Source: Actinophytocola algeriensis (GTDB lineage Bacteria; Actinomycetota; Actinomycetes; Mycobacteriales; Pseudonocardiaceae). Taken from it: 64,000 nt of DNA. Shown piece after piece: positions 18,297 through 27,484 of the stretch. The notes under the pieces are model-generated. The model was not told the origin of the DNA. It saw nothing but the letters and a program-made list of their open reading frames with translations, and searched no databases. Within the stretch, counting starts at the first letter, position 1. Every line of letters begins with the position of its first letter. The position numbers and the translations under genes are program-made. The stretch lies in contig NZ_JACHJQ010000001.1 of the NCBI RefSeq assembly GCF_014203735.1, positions 62,001 to 126,000 of the forward strand, read 5' to 3'.

Positions 18297-18319
18297 GTTC
18301 GCTCCGCGAGCTCCGCTCA
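18297..18319 (-). repeat. Dispersed 23-bp repeat, reverse-strand copy at a stop codon
   Basis: The reverse complement reads TGAGCGGAGC-TCGCGGAGCGAAC and begins with the stop codon of the adaptor gene that ends at 18317. It belongs to the set seen at 2017, 19518 and 33717. Confidence 0.75.
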
Positions 18320-19429
18320 CCGGCCGCCGCCATCCTTGATGACCAGGCCACCGGGACCGCCGCCCATCGGACCGCCGCCGCCACCGGGGAAGACCGTGTC
18401 CCCGCCGCCGCCGCCACCACCGCCGGGTGCGCGGTTCTGCACGTTCGCCCGCACCTCGACCTCGTCGCCTTCGGCCAGGCCCGACGTCACCTCGGTCTGC
18501 ATGCCGAACGCCTCGCCGGTCGTCACGCCGGTGCGGACCGCCGTGCCGTCGACGACCTTGTTCACGTACGTCGTGCCGCCCTCGGTGTGCAGCGCCATGG
18601 CAGGCACCGTCAGCACGTTCTCGCGTTTCGCCACGACGATCACGGCCGTCGCCGACGAACCCGCGTACAGGTCGTCGCGGGTGCCCGTCACGTCGATGGT
18701 CACCGGGAACGTCGCCGCGCCCGACTCGTCGGCCGACGCGACCAGGCCGACCGTGCGGACCGTGCCCTCGACCGGCTCGTCCGCGCCGACCGGCGTGATC
18801 TCGGCCGCGAGGCCCTGCTTGACCTGGGCCGCGTCGGCGGCGCTCACGCTGGCCGCCACCACGAAGGTGCCCGTGGAGACCACGGTGATCTGCGCCGTGG
18901 CGTCCTCCGCGCCGTTCTGCTGCGTGGTGCCGACCCGGTCGCCCACCGCGAGGTCCACCGCCGCCACCGTGCCCGCCATGGGCGCGGTCAGCGTCGCCTG
19001 GTCCACCGCATCCTGGGCGGCCGCCACGTCGCTCTGGGCGGACACCACAGCCGCGTCGTCGGCCGCCGCTGTGGCGTCGTCAGAGTCGGCGGCCTTGTCC
19101 TCGGCCGCGTCCAGCCGCGCCTGCGCGGCCGTCAGCTGGGCAGCCAGCAGCGTGTCGTCGACCGTCGCGAGCGCCTGGCCCGCCGTGACCGCGTCACCTT
19201 CCTGGACGAGCACGCCGGTGACCTCGCCGCTCACCGAGAAGCTCAGGTCCGCCCGCTGCGCGGGCTCCACCGTGCCGGACGCCGACACCGTCTGCCGCTG
19301 CGTGCCCACCGTGACCGGCACGACCACCGGCGCGGCCGTCGCCTCCGCCGGTTTCAGCAGCCACCACGCCGCGCCGCCACCCGCGGCCACCACGACCACG
19401 CCGGCCAGCACCAGCAGCCTTCGTCTCAC
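18317..19429 (-). CDS. Second HlyD/MacA-type adaptor, glycine-rich tail
   Basis: A 370-residue membrane-fusion protein: anchor helix (LLVLAGVVVVAAGGGAAWWLL, residues 5-25), VLVQEGDAVTAGQALATVDDTLL lipoyl half, a short Ala/Asp coiled coil, then LTAPMAGTVAAVDLAVGDRV and a beta-barrel. The last 45 residues are almost only Gly and Pro. It starts at GTG 19429 after GAGGAGC. It lies upstream of the ATPase, so this cluster carries two adaptors for one ATPase and permease; whether they work together or alternatively is not known. Confidence 0.85.
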   Translation of the reverse strand: MRRRLLVLAGVVVVAAGGGAAWWLLKPAEATAAPVVVPVTVGTQRQTVSASGTVEPAQRADLSFSVSGEVTGVLVQEGDAVTAGQALATVDDTLLAAQLTAAQARLDAAEDKAADSDDATAAADDAAVVSAQSDVAAAQDAVDQATLTAPMAGTVAAVDLAVGDRVGTTQQNGAEDATAQITVVSTGTFVVAASVSAADAAQVKQGLAAEITPVGADEPVEGTVRTVGLVASADESGAATFPVTIDVTGTRDDLYAGSSATAVIVVAKRENVLTVPAMALHTEGGTTYVNKVVDGTAVRTGVTTGEAFGMQTEVTSGLAEGDEVEVRANVQNRAPGGGGGGGGDTVFPGGGGGPMGGGPGGLVIKDGGGR

Positions 19430-19517
19430 CCGTTGCTCCTCGGCTCTCGACGGTTGTCGTCGGAGAGCCTCGGGGCGGCGGCTGTGCGGTCGCTGCGGCG
19501 ACGCTGTGAATCAGATG

Positions 19518-19540
19518 TGAGCGGAGCTCGCGGAGCGAAC
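19518..19540 (+). repeat. Dispersed 23-bp repeat, intergenic copy
   Basis: TGAGCGGAGC-TCGCGGAGCGAAC lies in the 128-bp gap between the second adaptor gene and the GGCT-like gene. Here it does not coincide with a recognised stop codon. Confidence 0.7.
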
Positions 19541-19557
19541 CACGGGCGCGCAGGGAG

Positions 19558-20010
19558 CTACGGCCCGATGCCCTGGCACGGTCTGGTGCGCAGGTCGGAC
19601 ACGTAGTCCGCGGGCGCCCCGGCCGCCTCGGCCGCGTCGGACACCACGCCGAGGTAGCGCGCCGAGGGCAGGCCGCCCTCGTAGGCGTCCAGGGCGTACA
19701 ACCACGCGAGCACCGAACCCTCGAGCGTCTGCACTCTCAGTCTGATCTTCGAGTGCAGACCCAGCTCGGAGCCCTCCCACCGGTCGAGGCGGGTCTCATC
19801 CTCCTGGGTGACGTCGTAGAGCACCACGAACACCTGCGACTTCGGGTCCTCGACGATCGTGGCGAGCGCGCCTTCCCAGCCGATGTCCTCACCGCCAAAG
19901 GTCAGGCGCCAACCAACGAGCCAGCCGGTACCCGCCATCGGGGAATGCGGGGCTCGCTCCATCATCTGGGCGGGATCCATGTTGGACCCGTACGCGGCGT
20001 AGAGCGGCAC
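19558..20010 (-). CDS. Gamma-glutamylcyclotransferase-like (AIG2/GGCT fold) protein
   Basis: A roughly 150-residue protein with the GGCT fingerprint YAAYGSNMDPAQM at its N-terminus, then GWRLTFGGEDIGWEGALATI and the RYLGVV segment near the C-terminus. The family cleaves gamma-glutamyl amines to release 5-oxoproline. GTG 20010 is chosen because it places the strand PLYAAYGSNM at the N-terminus as in relatives; an ATG at 20040 would add ten residues. Mycobacterial relatives sit near lpdA as well (recalled). The substrate is unknown. Confidence 0.8.
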   Translation of the reverse strand: MPLYAAYGSNMDPAQMMERAPHSPMAGTGWLVGWRLTFGGEDIGWEGALATIVEDPKSQVFVVLYDVTQEDETRLDRWEGSELGLHSKIRLRVQTLEGSVLAWLYALDAYEGGLPSARYLGVVSDAAEAAGAPADYVSDLRTRPCQGIGP

Positions 20011-20115
20011 GACCGACAGCGTAGCGATACCCCGGATCATGCGCTGTCACTTGGCCGCGCCGCGCCGCGTACCGTTTGTCCCGGAATGCCTCACAGGAGC
20101 AGAGGGGAGCGACCG

Positions 20116-21519
20116 GTGACCCGGATCGTGATCATGGGTGGGGGCCCGGCGGGTTACGAAGCGGCGCTGGTCGCCGCCTCGCACGGCGCCGACGTCACGA
20201 TCGTCGAACGGGACGGGCTCGGCGGCGCGTGTGTGCTGTACGACTGCGTGCCGTCCAAGACGTTCATCGCGTCGGCGGGCGCCCGCTCGGCCTTCCACAA
20301 CGCCGATGAGCTGGGCATTCGTGTCGAGAACGACATCCCGTCGGTCGACCTGCCCGCCGTGCACAGCAGGGTGCGGGGGCTCGCGCTCGCCCAGTCCGCC
20401 GACGTGCGCAACCGCGTGCAGCGCGAGGGCGTGCGGATCATCCACGGCCTCGCGCGCTTCTGCGACGACAAGCCGGGGCTCGCCGCGCACCGGGTGGTGG
20501 CGGAGGCACACGACGGCACGTCGGAGGTGCTGGACGCCGACGTCGTGCTGATCGCGACCGGTGCGACCCCGCGCGTGTTGCCCGGTGCCGAGCCGGACGG
20601 GGAGCGGATCCTCGACTGGCGGCAGATCTACGACCTGCCGGAGCTGCCGGAGCACCTCGTGGTGGTCGGGTCCGGGGTCACCGGTGCCGAGTTCGTGTCC
20701 GCGTACACCGAGATGGGCGTGCGGGTCACGCTGATCTCGTCGCGGGACCGGGTGCTGCCGCACGAGGACGCCGACGCGGCCGCCGTGCTGGAGGACGTGT
20801 ACGCGGCGCGGGGCACCGAGGTGGTCAAGCACGCGCGCGCGTCCAGGGTGGAGCGGACCGCCAAGGGCGTGGTGGTGCACCTGGAGTCGGGTGGGACGGT
20901 CGAGGCGTCGCACGCGCTGATGACGGTCGGGTCGGTACCGAACACGCAGGACATCGGGCTCGACAAGGTGGGTCTGGCGACCGGGCCGGGCGGGTTCGTT
21001 TCGGTGGACCGGGTGTCGCGGACCAGCGTGCCCGGCGTGTACGCGGCGGGTGACTGCACCGGCCTGCTGATGCTCGCGTCGGTGGCCGCGATGCAGGGCC
21101 GGATCGCGATGTGGCACGCGCTGGGTGAGGGCGTGGCGCCGATCAAGCTGAAGACCGTGGCCGCGAACGTGTTCACCCACCCCGAGATCGCGACCGTGGG
21201 CATCTCGCAGCAGTCGATCGACTCCGGCGAGGTCCCGGCGCGGACGATCATGCTCCCGCTGGCGACGAACGCGCGCGCGAAGATGGAAGGCCTGCACAGG
21301 GGCTTCGTGAAGCTGTTCTGCCGCCCGGCCACGGGCGTGGTCGTGGGCGGCGTGGTGGTCGCTCCGATGGCGAGCGAGCTGATCCTGCCGATCGCGCTGG
21401 CCGTGCAGAACCAGCTGACGGTGGAACACCTGACCCACACGTTCTCGGTCTACCCGTCACTGTCGGGCTCGATCACCGAGGCGGCCCGCCGCCTCATCCG
21501 CCACGACGACCTGGACTAG
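20116..21519 (+). CDS. lpdA: NAD(P)H-quinone-type flavoprotein disulfide reductase family (LpdA-like)
   Basis: A 467-residue member of the flavoprotein disulfide reductase family. FAD motif IVIMGGGPAGYEAAL (residues 4-18), a redox motif GGACVLYDCVPSK with Cys39 and Cys44, NAD motif VVVGSGVTGAEFVSAYTEMG and AAGDCTGLLMLASVA are present. The C-terminal His-Glu pair of true lipoamide dehydrogenases is missing: the region reads TFSVYPSLSGSITEAAR. This matches M. tuberculosis LpdA, a quinone reductase (recalled), except that here both Cys remain. GTG 20116 follows AGGGGAG. The 2-oxoacid dehydrogenase role is unlikely. Confidence 0.88.
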   Translation: MTRIVIMGGGPAGYEAALVAASHGADVTIVERDGLGGACVLYDCVPSKTFIASAGARSAFHNADELGIRVENDIPSVDLPAVHSRVRGLALAQSADVRNRVQREGVRIIHGLARFCDDKPGLAAHRVVAEAHDGTSEVLDADVVLIATGATPRVLPGAEPDGERILDWRQIYDLPELPEHLVVVGSGVTGAEFVSAYTEMGVRVTLISSRDRVLPHEDADAAAVLEDVYAARGTEVVKHARASRVERTAKGVVVHLESGGTVEASHALMTVGSVPNTQDIGLDKVGLATGPGGFVSVDRVSRTSVPGVYAAGDCTGLLMLASVAAMQGRIAMWHALGEGVAPIKLKTVAANVFTHPEIATVGISQQSIDSGEVPARTIMLPLATNARAKMEGLHRGFVKLFCRPATGVVVGGVVVAPMASELILPIALAVQNQLTVEHLTHTFSVYPSLSGSITEAARRLIRHDDLD

Positions 21520-21569
21520 GACTAGTCCGCCTCCCCGCATTCAAAAGTGTTGGTCCCGCCCCAGCGACA

Positions 21570-21584
21570 CCTGCGGACCGCAGG
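21570..21584. other. 15-bp perfect palindrome between convergent genes
   Basis: CCTGCGG-A-CCGCAGG lies in the 136-bp gap between lpdA and the EspG gene. It may form a short terminator hairpin or bind a dimeric protein; nothing else in the gap is recognisable. Confidence 0.45.
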
Positions 21585-21655
21585 CGGTTGGTGGCTGAGT
21601 GCCGTCACGTTCCCCTGAGGTAACTGCTGACCAGGCACGGACCTCAGCACAAAGA

Positions 21656-22471
21656 TCAATGAGACACGCCCTGGCTCGGGCGTTCGTCGTGTAGTTCGGT
21701 CAGGTGTTGCAGCAGGCGGCGGGGACTGGCCGGGGAGATCGTCGTCCACGGTTCGGTGTCCTCCGACTCGCGGCGGACCTGCAGGTAGCGGCCCGCTTCC
21801 GTGTCGAAGAAGCTGATCACCCGGCCGGCGCGGACGCGGCGGCCCCACTTGTCGCGGTGCGCGCTGCCGTACTGGCCGCGGCGCACGATGTCGCCGATCA
21901 TGTCGGCCAGCGCCTGCGCGTCGCTCGCCCGCACCCCGCGTTCGCGGAGCGCGACGGCCAGCTCCTCCTGCTTGCCGGCCTCCTTGGCCGCGGCCTCGAA
22001 GTCGGCGGTCGGCAGCGTGATCGACTGACCGGGGCCGGCCGGTGCCTCCGGCAGCACCGACAGCGCGAAGCGCGGCAGGCCGGTCGCGTCCGCGGGGCGC
22101 AGCGCCAGCCTGCCGTTCGTCAGCACCGCCAGCACGGCCTGGTCACCGGTCGCCGCCGCCAGCAGCCGCACCTCGCCGCCCAGCCACAGCCTGCCGTCGA
22201 TCTCCAGGTCCGGCTTGCGCAGCAGTGACAGCAGGGTGGTGAGCCCGGGGTGCGCGTCGACGGGTGTGCCGAGGCCGCGGCTCGCGAGCCCGTCCCAGGC
22301 GGCGCGGACGATGCGCTTGCGCTCGTCGTCCGTGCGGCCTGGTGACGGCACCCGCAACACCAGCGGCATCTGGGCGTCGCCGTGGTGGTGCTCCCACAGC
22401 ACGTCGAACTCGAGCGTGCTGATGTCCACCGGGTCGGTCTCGACGCCGCCGATCGTGCTGCCGATGGTCAT
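21656..22471 (-). CDS. EspG-family ESX secretion chaperone-like protein
   Basis: A 271-residue protein with the EspG pattern: LEFDVLWEHHHGDAQMPLVL near residue 20, LRVPSPGRTDDERKRIV, then alternating strands (LWLGGEVRLLAAATGDQAVL) and the C-terminal RVISFFDTEAGRYLQVRR. In mycobacteria EspG binds PE-PPE dimers and keeps them soluble before T7SS export. The two genes directly upstream encode a PPE-like protein and a small helical partner, with gaps of 7 and 8 bp, which fits that role exactly. No ESX core gene is present in the window. Confidence 0.85.
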   Translation of the reverse strand: MTIGSTIGGVETDPVDISTLEFDVLWEHHHGDAQMPLVLRVPSPGRTDDERKRIVRAAWDGLASRGLGTPVDAHPGLTTLLSLLRKPDLEIDGRLWLGGEVRLLAAATGDQAVLAVLTNGRLALRPADATGLPRFALSVLPEAPAGPGQSITLPTADFEAAAKEAGKQEELAVALRERGVRASDAQALADMIGDIVRRGQYGSAHRDKWGRRVRAGRVISFFDTEAGRYLQVRRESEDTEPWTTISPASPRRLLQHLTELHDERPSQGVSH

Positions 22472-22478
22472 ACCGCGA

Positions 22479-23873
22479 TCATCGGCCGCCCTCGCCGATC
22501 ACCGTGGGCGGCAGCTTGTGCTCCTCGTCCAGGATCGAGACGGACTCGGTCACCTCGGCGGACTCCCGCAGGTCGAACCGGCGCTTCGGGCTCTCGCCGA
22601 CCGCGGGCTCGTCGGAGTCGCCGAACCACTGGCTGGACCCGATCGCCTCCATGCCGAACCGGCGCAGCGCCATCTTCTCCTGGCCACCGCTCACCGGACC
22701 GGTCGTCGGCGCCATCGGCGCACCGGGGTGCGCGGCGTTGGCCGCCGCCTGGCTCGCCGCGGCCGCGTGCTGCAGTTCGCTCGGCGGCAGACCGCCAAGG
22801 CTCGGCGACCCGCCCTTCGACGGGACGGCACCGTTCCCGCTGCTCGACCCGGCCCCGGGCGCACCGCCACTGCCGTTCCCGCTGCCACTGCCGTTCCCAC
22901 TGCCGGCAGCGCTGCCACGGCCGGCCGCCCGCTCCCGCGAGCCACCGGTCGAGCGCGGCGCGCCGAGCAGCGGGTCCGTGGACACGCCCATGGTCTTGCC
23001 GGGCGCGGGTGGTGGCGATACCACCGGCCGCCGCGACTCCTCCCAGTGCGAGGAGGAGCCACCGGTCGACGGCGAGTGCCAGTTGTTGTTGTGGTTGCGC
23101 CAGTCGTTGCGCGGGCGGTCGTCGTGGTGGTGGTGACCGCCGCCGCCGAGCAGCCCGGCGGCCACGGTCGGCAGGAGACCGAGCAGCCCGCCGCCGTTGC
23201 CCTGGTGCATCCCCGAGTTCGGCAGGAGCTGCTGCGGTGTGTCGAAGGTGGCGAGCGAGGTCGTGGTCGCCTTCGTGTTGGTCTCGTAGACGTTCATCAC
23301 CTCGACGGCCCGCTCCTCGGCCGACGACGCCGCGGTCTCGGCCGGTTCGGCGTCGACCTGCGTCTGGAGCACCTGCATCGCGGGTGCGACGGCCGGGTCC
23401 GGTGCCACCGGGGTCACGCCCGCCGGCACCGGCATGTCAGCACGGGCCTTGGCGATGTGGTCGCCCTGGTCCTCGACGGCGGTGCGCATGACCCCCGCGC
23501 CCGCGCCCGCGTCCTCCGCCCACACGACCGTCGTCGACAGCCGGTCGTAGGCGGCGCCCGCGGCCCGGCCCTCCCAGGCCGTGTTGGTCAGTTCGAGCGC
23601 CTTCTTGAGGTCCTGCCCGATCTCGGTGAGGGTCGAGGAGATCTCCGCCCACCGGCGCGACGGCGACGCGGACGCGCCGGCGCCCGGACCGTCGTGGAGC
23701 ATCTGGTAGAGCTCCTTGTGGGTGTAGCCGCGCCAGCGCGCGCCCTCGCCCGGGTCCGCCGATGTCTCTCCGGCCGGCGGCGCCGCCGGTGGTGGTGTGG
23801 CGGCGGGCGGGGTGGTCGCGGGTGGCGTGTTGCCCGCCGGAGTGCCCTCCGGCGGGGTGACGGTGTCGGTCAT
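22479..23873 (-). CDS. PPE-like T7SS substrate with Pro/Gly/Ser-rich C-terminus
   Basis: A 464-residue protein. A disordered Pro/Thr head (residues 1-45) precedes a helical domain with YTHKELYQMLHDG and LELTNTAWEGRAAGAAYDRL (a W-x-G turn near residue 100), the layout of PPE/WXG proteins. About residues 225-350 are low-complexity Gly, Ser, His and Asn, including GSGNGSGSGNGSGG. The last 100 residues are mixed and end in LPPTVIGEGGR. Gene order and spacing tie it to the EspG chaperone gene downstream and the small partner upstream. It is probably exported; no enzyme domain is recognised. Confidence 0.75.
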   Translation of the reverse strand: MTDTVTPPEGTPAGNTPPATTPPAATPPPAAPPAGETSADPGEGARWRGYTHKELYQMLHDGPGAGASASPSRRWAEISSTLTEIGQDLKKALELTNTAWEGRAAGAAYDRLSTTVVWAEDAGAGAGVMRTAVEDQGDHIAKARADMPVPAGVTPVAPDPAVAPAMQVLQTQVDAEPAETAASSAEERAVEVMNVYETNTKATTTSLATFDTPQQLLPNSGMHQGNGGGLLGLLPTVAAGLLGGGGHHHHDDRPRNDWRNHNNNWHSPSTGGSSSHWEESRRPVVSPPPAPGKTMGVSTDPLLGAPRSTGGSRERAAGRGSAAGSGNGSGSGNGSGGAPGAGSSSGNGAVPSKGGSPSLGGLPPSELQHAAAASQAAANAAHPGAPMAPTTGPVSGGQEKMALRRFGMEAIGSSQWFGDSDEPAVGESPKRRFDLRESAEVTESVSILDEEHKLPPTVIGEGGR

Positions 23874-23881
23874 GTCGCCCC

Positions 23882-24235
23882 TCAGCCTTCGTTCTTACCG
23901 ACGCCGTGGACGTTGTCCCCATCCGTCTTGGCGTACTGCTGAGCGGTCTTGTCCAGGTTCTGGACCGCGGCGTCCAGCTGCGCGCGATAGGCGCGCAGGG
24001 TGTCCAACGCGGACCGGTCCGACTCGACCGACCGGTCGTTGAAGAGGACGGTCGCGCCCTGGCTCACCGGGTCCTTGGCCCATGAGGTGACCCGGAGTTC
24101 CGCCTCCGCCAGCTCGAGTTGACGGTCCACCCTGTCGAGCGCGTCGGCGAACGCCGAACGCAGTCCTGGGACCGCGTCGGGATCGACCTTCACGATGTCG
24201 TTCTGGGTACCCCCACCCCCGTGCTTACCTGGCAC
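23882..24235 (-). CDS. Small helical PE/WXG-like partner protein
   Basis: A 117-residue protein from GTG 24235 (GGGAGGG seven bases before it). Two long helices (VDPDAVPGLRSAFADALDRV and YRAQLDAAVQNLDKTAQQYA) form the hairpin expected of PE or WXG proteins, without a clear WXG. The start at 24235 gives a Gly-rich leader of about ten residues. As first gene of the cluster it probably pairs with the PPE-like protein and is bound by the EspG-like chaperone; this is inference from order and fold. Confidence 0.65.
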   Translation of the reverse strand: MPGKHGGGGTQNDIVKVDPDAVPGLRSAFADALDRVDRQLELAEAELRVTSWAKDPVSQGATVLFNDRSVESDRSALDTLRAYRAQLDAAVQNLDKTAQQYAKTDGDNVHGVGKNEG

Positions 24236-24398
24236 TCGGTTGCCCTCCCAACCAGATCCCCTGTGGTCGATCAACCATATCCAATACGGATGATCGGATT
24301 CGATGGTTCACCCCGATTTCGTGAGATCTTTTTCAGGAGTCTGGCAATCGGGTTCGCGCCGGGCAATCCGCCGATCGGCCCGCGACCTTCGGCGGGTG

Positions 24399-24830
24399 TC
24401 AGTAGCCGCGTTCGTGGCGCATCCTGCGCCGCTGGTCACGCCCCCGGCCCTGGCCGTGCCAGCGACCGTTCACAAACAGAAAGAAGAAGAGCAGGGGCAC
24501 GAAGAACCCGATTTTGAGCACGATCAGCACGGCGCCGATGGCGAGGATCGCGGCCACGGGGATCGCGACGGGCGTGAGTTTCTCGACGAACCCGCGCTCC
24601 CGGGGCGCGAGGGCACCCTGCGGCCTGCCGAAGGCGGGCTTGGGTTCGGGCAGGTCGCCGAAGAGGGCGAGCAGGTCACCACGGGTCTTGGCGGTCGCGA
24701 CCCGCGCGGAGCGATCCCCGTACTCGTCGATGTCCAGCCGGCCAGCGCTCATGTGCTCGCCGAGCTTGGTGAGGGCCTCTTCGCGCTCGGCGTCACTCAC
24801 CCGGATGTCCGACGGCTGGTACTCGCTCAC
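24399..24830 (-). CDS. DUF1707 SHOCT-like domain membrane protein
   Basis: A 143-residue protein. The DUF1707 domain (IRVSDAEREEALTKLGEHMSA, then GRLDIDEYGDRSARVATAKT, residues 9-60) leads to two adjoining membrane segments (VAIPVAAILAIGAVLIVLKI and GFFVPLLFFFLFV) and a basic tail. The family is common in actinobacteria, and the role of the domain is unsettled. It is transcribed leftward, 69 bp after the carboxylase gene; a 163-bp gap without recognisable features follows it. Confidence 0.85.
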   Translation of the reverse strand: MSEYQPSDIRVSDAEREEALTKLGEHMSAGRLDIDEYGDRSARVATAKTRGDLLALFGDLPEPKPAFGRPQGALAPRERGFVEKLTPVAIPVAAILAIGAVLIVLKIGFFVPLLFFFLFVNGRWHGQGRGRDQRRRMRHERGY

Positions 24831-24899
24831 CCTTCGATCGTACGTCTGTAATCGGGTAATCAGCCGTGACAGATGTCGTGACCTGAGGGTTCTCTCAGC

Positions 24900-26660
24900 T
24901 CAGTCCTTCAGTTCGCAGAGGACGCTGCCCTGGGTGACCGTCTCGCCCGCCGACACGGACAGCCCCGTCACCGTGCCCGCCTTGTGCGCGGTCACCGGGT
25001 TCTCCATCTTCATGGCCTCCAGCACCACGATCAGGTCACCCGCGGCGACGGTCTGCCCGTCCTCGACCGCGATCTTCACGATCGTGCCCTGCATGGGCGC
25101 GGCCACTGCGTCGCCGGACGCGGCGGCCGACTTGCCGCCCGTGCGCTTGCGGGGCTTCGCGGACGGACGGCCCGCGGCGGGGGCGGCGGCCGCGAAACCG
25201 GACGGCAGCGACACCTCGAGCCGCCTGCCGCCGACCTCGACCACCACCGTCTGCCGTTCGCCCTCCTCCGGCAGTTCGGCAGGGGCCGCGAACGGCTCGA
25301 TGCGGTTGTCGAACTCCGTCTCGATCCAGCGCGTGTGGACCGAGAACGACTTCCCGTCGCCGACGTAGGCCGGGTCGCGGACGATCACGCGGTGGAACGG
25401 CAGCACGGTCGCCATGCCATCGACGACCATCTCGTCCAGTGCCCGCCGCGACCGTTCCAGGGCCTCGTCGCGGGTCGCGCCCGTCACGATGACCTTCGCC
25501 AGGAGCGAGTCGAACTGGCCGCCGATCACCGTGCCCGACTCGACGCCGGTGTCGACCCGCACCCCGGGGCCGTCCGGCGGCACGAAACGCGTCACCGTGC
25601 CCGGCGCCGGGAGGAAGTTGCGGCCCGCGTCCTCGCCGTTGATGCGGAACTCGATCGAGTGACCCCGCGGCTCGGGGTCCTCGGTGAAACGCAACGGCGA
25701 GCCCGCCGCGATCCGGAACTGCTCCCGCACGAGGTCGACCCCGGCCGTCTCCTCCGACACCGGGTGCTCGACCTGCAGCCTCGTGTTGACCTCCAGGAAC
25801 GAGATCGTCCCGTCCTTGCCGACCAGGTACTCGACGGTGCCCGCACCGGAGTAGCCGGCCTCCTTGCAGATCGCCTTCGCCGAGGAGTGGATCTCCGCGC
25901 GCTGCTCGTCGGTCAGGAACGGCGCGGGGGCCTCCTCGACCAGCTTCTGGTGCCGCCGCTGCAGCGAGCAGTCCCGCGTGCCGACCACGACCACGTTGCC
26001 GTGCTGGTCGGCGAGGACCTGCGCCTCGACGTGCCGCGGCTGGTCCAGGTAGCGCTCCACGAAGCACTCGCCGCGCCCGAACGCCGCCACCGCCTCGCGC
26101 ACCGCCGAGTCGAACAGCTCGGGGATCTCCTCGATCGTCCGCGCCACCTTCAGCCCGCGGCCGCCGCCGCCGAACGCGGCCTTGATCGCCACCGGCAGGC
26201 CGTGCTCCTCCGCGAACGCGACGACCTCCTCCGGCCCGCCGACCGGCTCCTTCGTGCCCGGCACCAGCGGCGCGCCCGCCCTGGTCGCGATGTGGCGTGC
26301 CGTCACCTTGTCGCCGAGGTCGCGGATCGCCTGCGGGCCGGGGCCGATCCAGGTCAGGCCGGCGTCCATCACGGCCTGCGCGAACTCCGCGTTCTCCGAC
26401 AGGAACCCGTAGCCGGGGTGCACCGCGTCCGCACCCGCGCGGGCGGCCACGTCGATGAGCTTGCCGATGTCCAGGTAGCTTTCGGCGGCCGTCGCACCGC
26501 CGAGCCCGAACGCCTCGTCGGCCAGCCGCACGAACAGCGCGTCCCGGTCGGGGTCGGCGTAGACCGCCACACTCGACAGGCCGGCGTCCTTGCACGCACG
26601 GATGACCCGGACCGCGATCTCGCCGCGGTTGGCGACCAGGATCTTGCTGAGCTGGGGCAC
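24900..26660 (-). CDS. accA3: Acyl-CoA carboxylase alpha subunit (biotin carboxylase plus BCCP)
   Basis: A 586-residue fusion. Residues 1-450 are the ATP-dependent biotin carboxylase ([19 protein letters not shown], the Gly-rich [11 protein letters not shown] loop, [14 protein letters not shown]). A linker rich in Pro/Ala/Lys leads to the biotinyl domain, where Lys551 in EAMKMEN is the biotin site. It supplies carboxybiotin to beta subunits such as the one at 30524, for malonyl- and methylmalonyl-CoA. BirA at 32206 would biotinylate it. Gene placement near maf and accE/accD matches the mycobacterial accA3 region (recalled). Confidence 0.95.
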   Translation of the reverse strand: MPQLSKILVANRGEIAVRVIRACKDAGLSSVAVYADPDRDALFVRLADEAFGLGGATAAESYLDIGKLIDVAARAGADAVHPGYGFLSENAEFAQAVMDAGLTWIGPGPQAIRDLGDKVTARHIATRAGAPLVPGTKEPVGGPEEVVAFAEEHGLPVAIKAAFGGGGRGLKVARTIEEIPELFDSAVREAVAAFGRGECFVERYLDQPRHVEAQVLADQHGNVVVVGTRDCSLQRRHQKLVEEAPAPFLTDEQRAEIHSSAKAICKEAGYSGAGTVEYLVGKDGTISFLEVNTRLQVEHPVSEETAGVDLVREQFRIAAGSPLRFTEDPEPRGHSIEFRINGEDAGRNFLPAPGTVTRFVPPDGPGVRVDTGVESGTVIGGQFDSLLAKVIVTGATRDEALERSRRALDEMVVDGMATVLPFHRVIVRDPAYVGDGKSFSVHTRWIETEFDNRIEPFAAPAELPEEGERQTVVVEVGGRRLEVSLPSGFAAAAPAAGRPSAKPRKRTGGKSAAASGDAVAAPMQGTIVKIAVEDGQTVAAGDLIVVLEAMKMENPVTAHKAGTVTGLSVSAGETVTQGSVLCELKD

Positions 26661-26767
26661 GCCCTCACTCCCTCATCGACGAGGCGGCACACTTGTTACT
26701 GGTGGGGAAGTTTACGGACCCTGTGCTGGCATGGGGCGAGAGCAAGGTCACGGGGGTGAGGTGACGG

Positions 26768-27484
26768 GTGACACGTTCGGGGAGGCCATGGGCCGTGGTC
26801 GTCACTGCCATCGTGTGCGTGCTGGTCGCGCTCGGTGCGCTGGTGACGGCCGCTGTGCTGCGCAACGAGCGGGCGAACGACGCTCAGCAGGGAGAGCCGA
26901 CGACACCGCCGACGACCACGTCCGGTGCCGGTGCCAACGGGTGCCTGGTGGACCCGTGCACGGTCGTCGGGCCGATCCCGATCGGCGGCATCACGGTGCA
27001 GCTGGTCGCGGACGCGGGCGGCCGGTCGGGCCGGGTGCAGATCGGTGGCGGCGGCGCCAGCGACGTGATCGAGGTGACCATCACCAAGCTCGGCGCGGTC
27101 CTCGGCCCGGATTCGCTGCAGTGCGCGGCCGGTTCGCTGTCGGCGTGCGTCGTGCGCGGCGCCACCGCCGACGGGATGCTCGGCCAGGTCGTCGTCGGCC
27201 GGTCCGCCAAGTGGGCCTCGCTCGACAAGCCGTTCGGGTCCGACGCCGGGTACGTCGGGGTGCAGGAGGTCACCGGGCGGCAGACCGGGCCGGAGGTCCT
27301 CGTCGCACAGCACCGCTGCGACCCCTCGACCACCGCCGACTGCTCGGCCACCCCGGTCTACGTGCAGTTCTTCACGCTGAAGAGCGAGTCGCTCGGCTGC
27401 ACGCGCAACTACGCGCGGCTCGAGTCGATCCCCGGCTGGCCCGCCGTGGACCTGGCCGACGTGACGTTCAGGGACTGCCCGTAG
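26768..27484 (+). CDS. Membrane-anchored secreted protein of unknown function
   Basis: A 238-residue protein with a short basic head and a membrane helix (WAVVVTAIVCVLVALGALVTAAVL, residues 8-31), then a Thr/Pro linker and an extracellular beta-rich domain with paired cysteines (GCLVDPCTVVG, LQCAAGSLSACVV, HRCDPSTTADC), consistent with disulfides outside the cell. No enzymatic motif is seen. It starts at GTG 26768 and is divergent from the carboxylase gene. Its last 17 bases overlap the end of the convergent maf gene. Confidence 0.75.
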   Translation: MTRSGRPWAVVVTAIVCVLVALGALVTAAVLRNERANDAQQGEPTTPPTTTSGAGANGCLVDPCTVVGPIPIGGITVQLVADAGGRSGRVQIGGGGASDVIEVTITKLGAVLGPDSLQCAAGSLSACVVRGATADGMLGQVVVGRSAKWASLDKPFGSDAGYVGVQEVTGRQTGPEVLVAQHRCDPSTTADCSATPVYVQFFTLKSESLGCTRNYARLESIPGWPAVDLADVTFRDCP

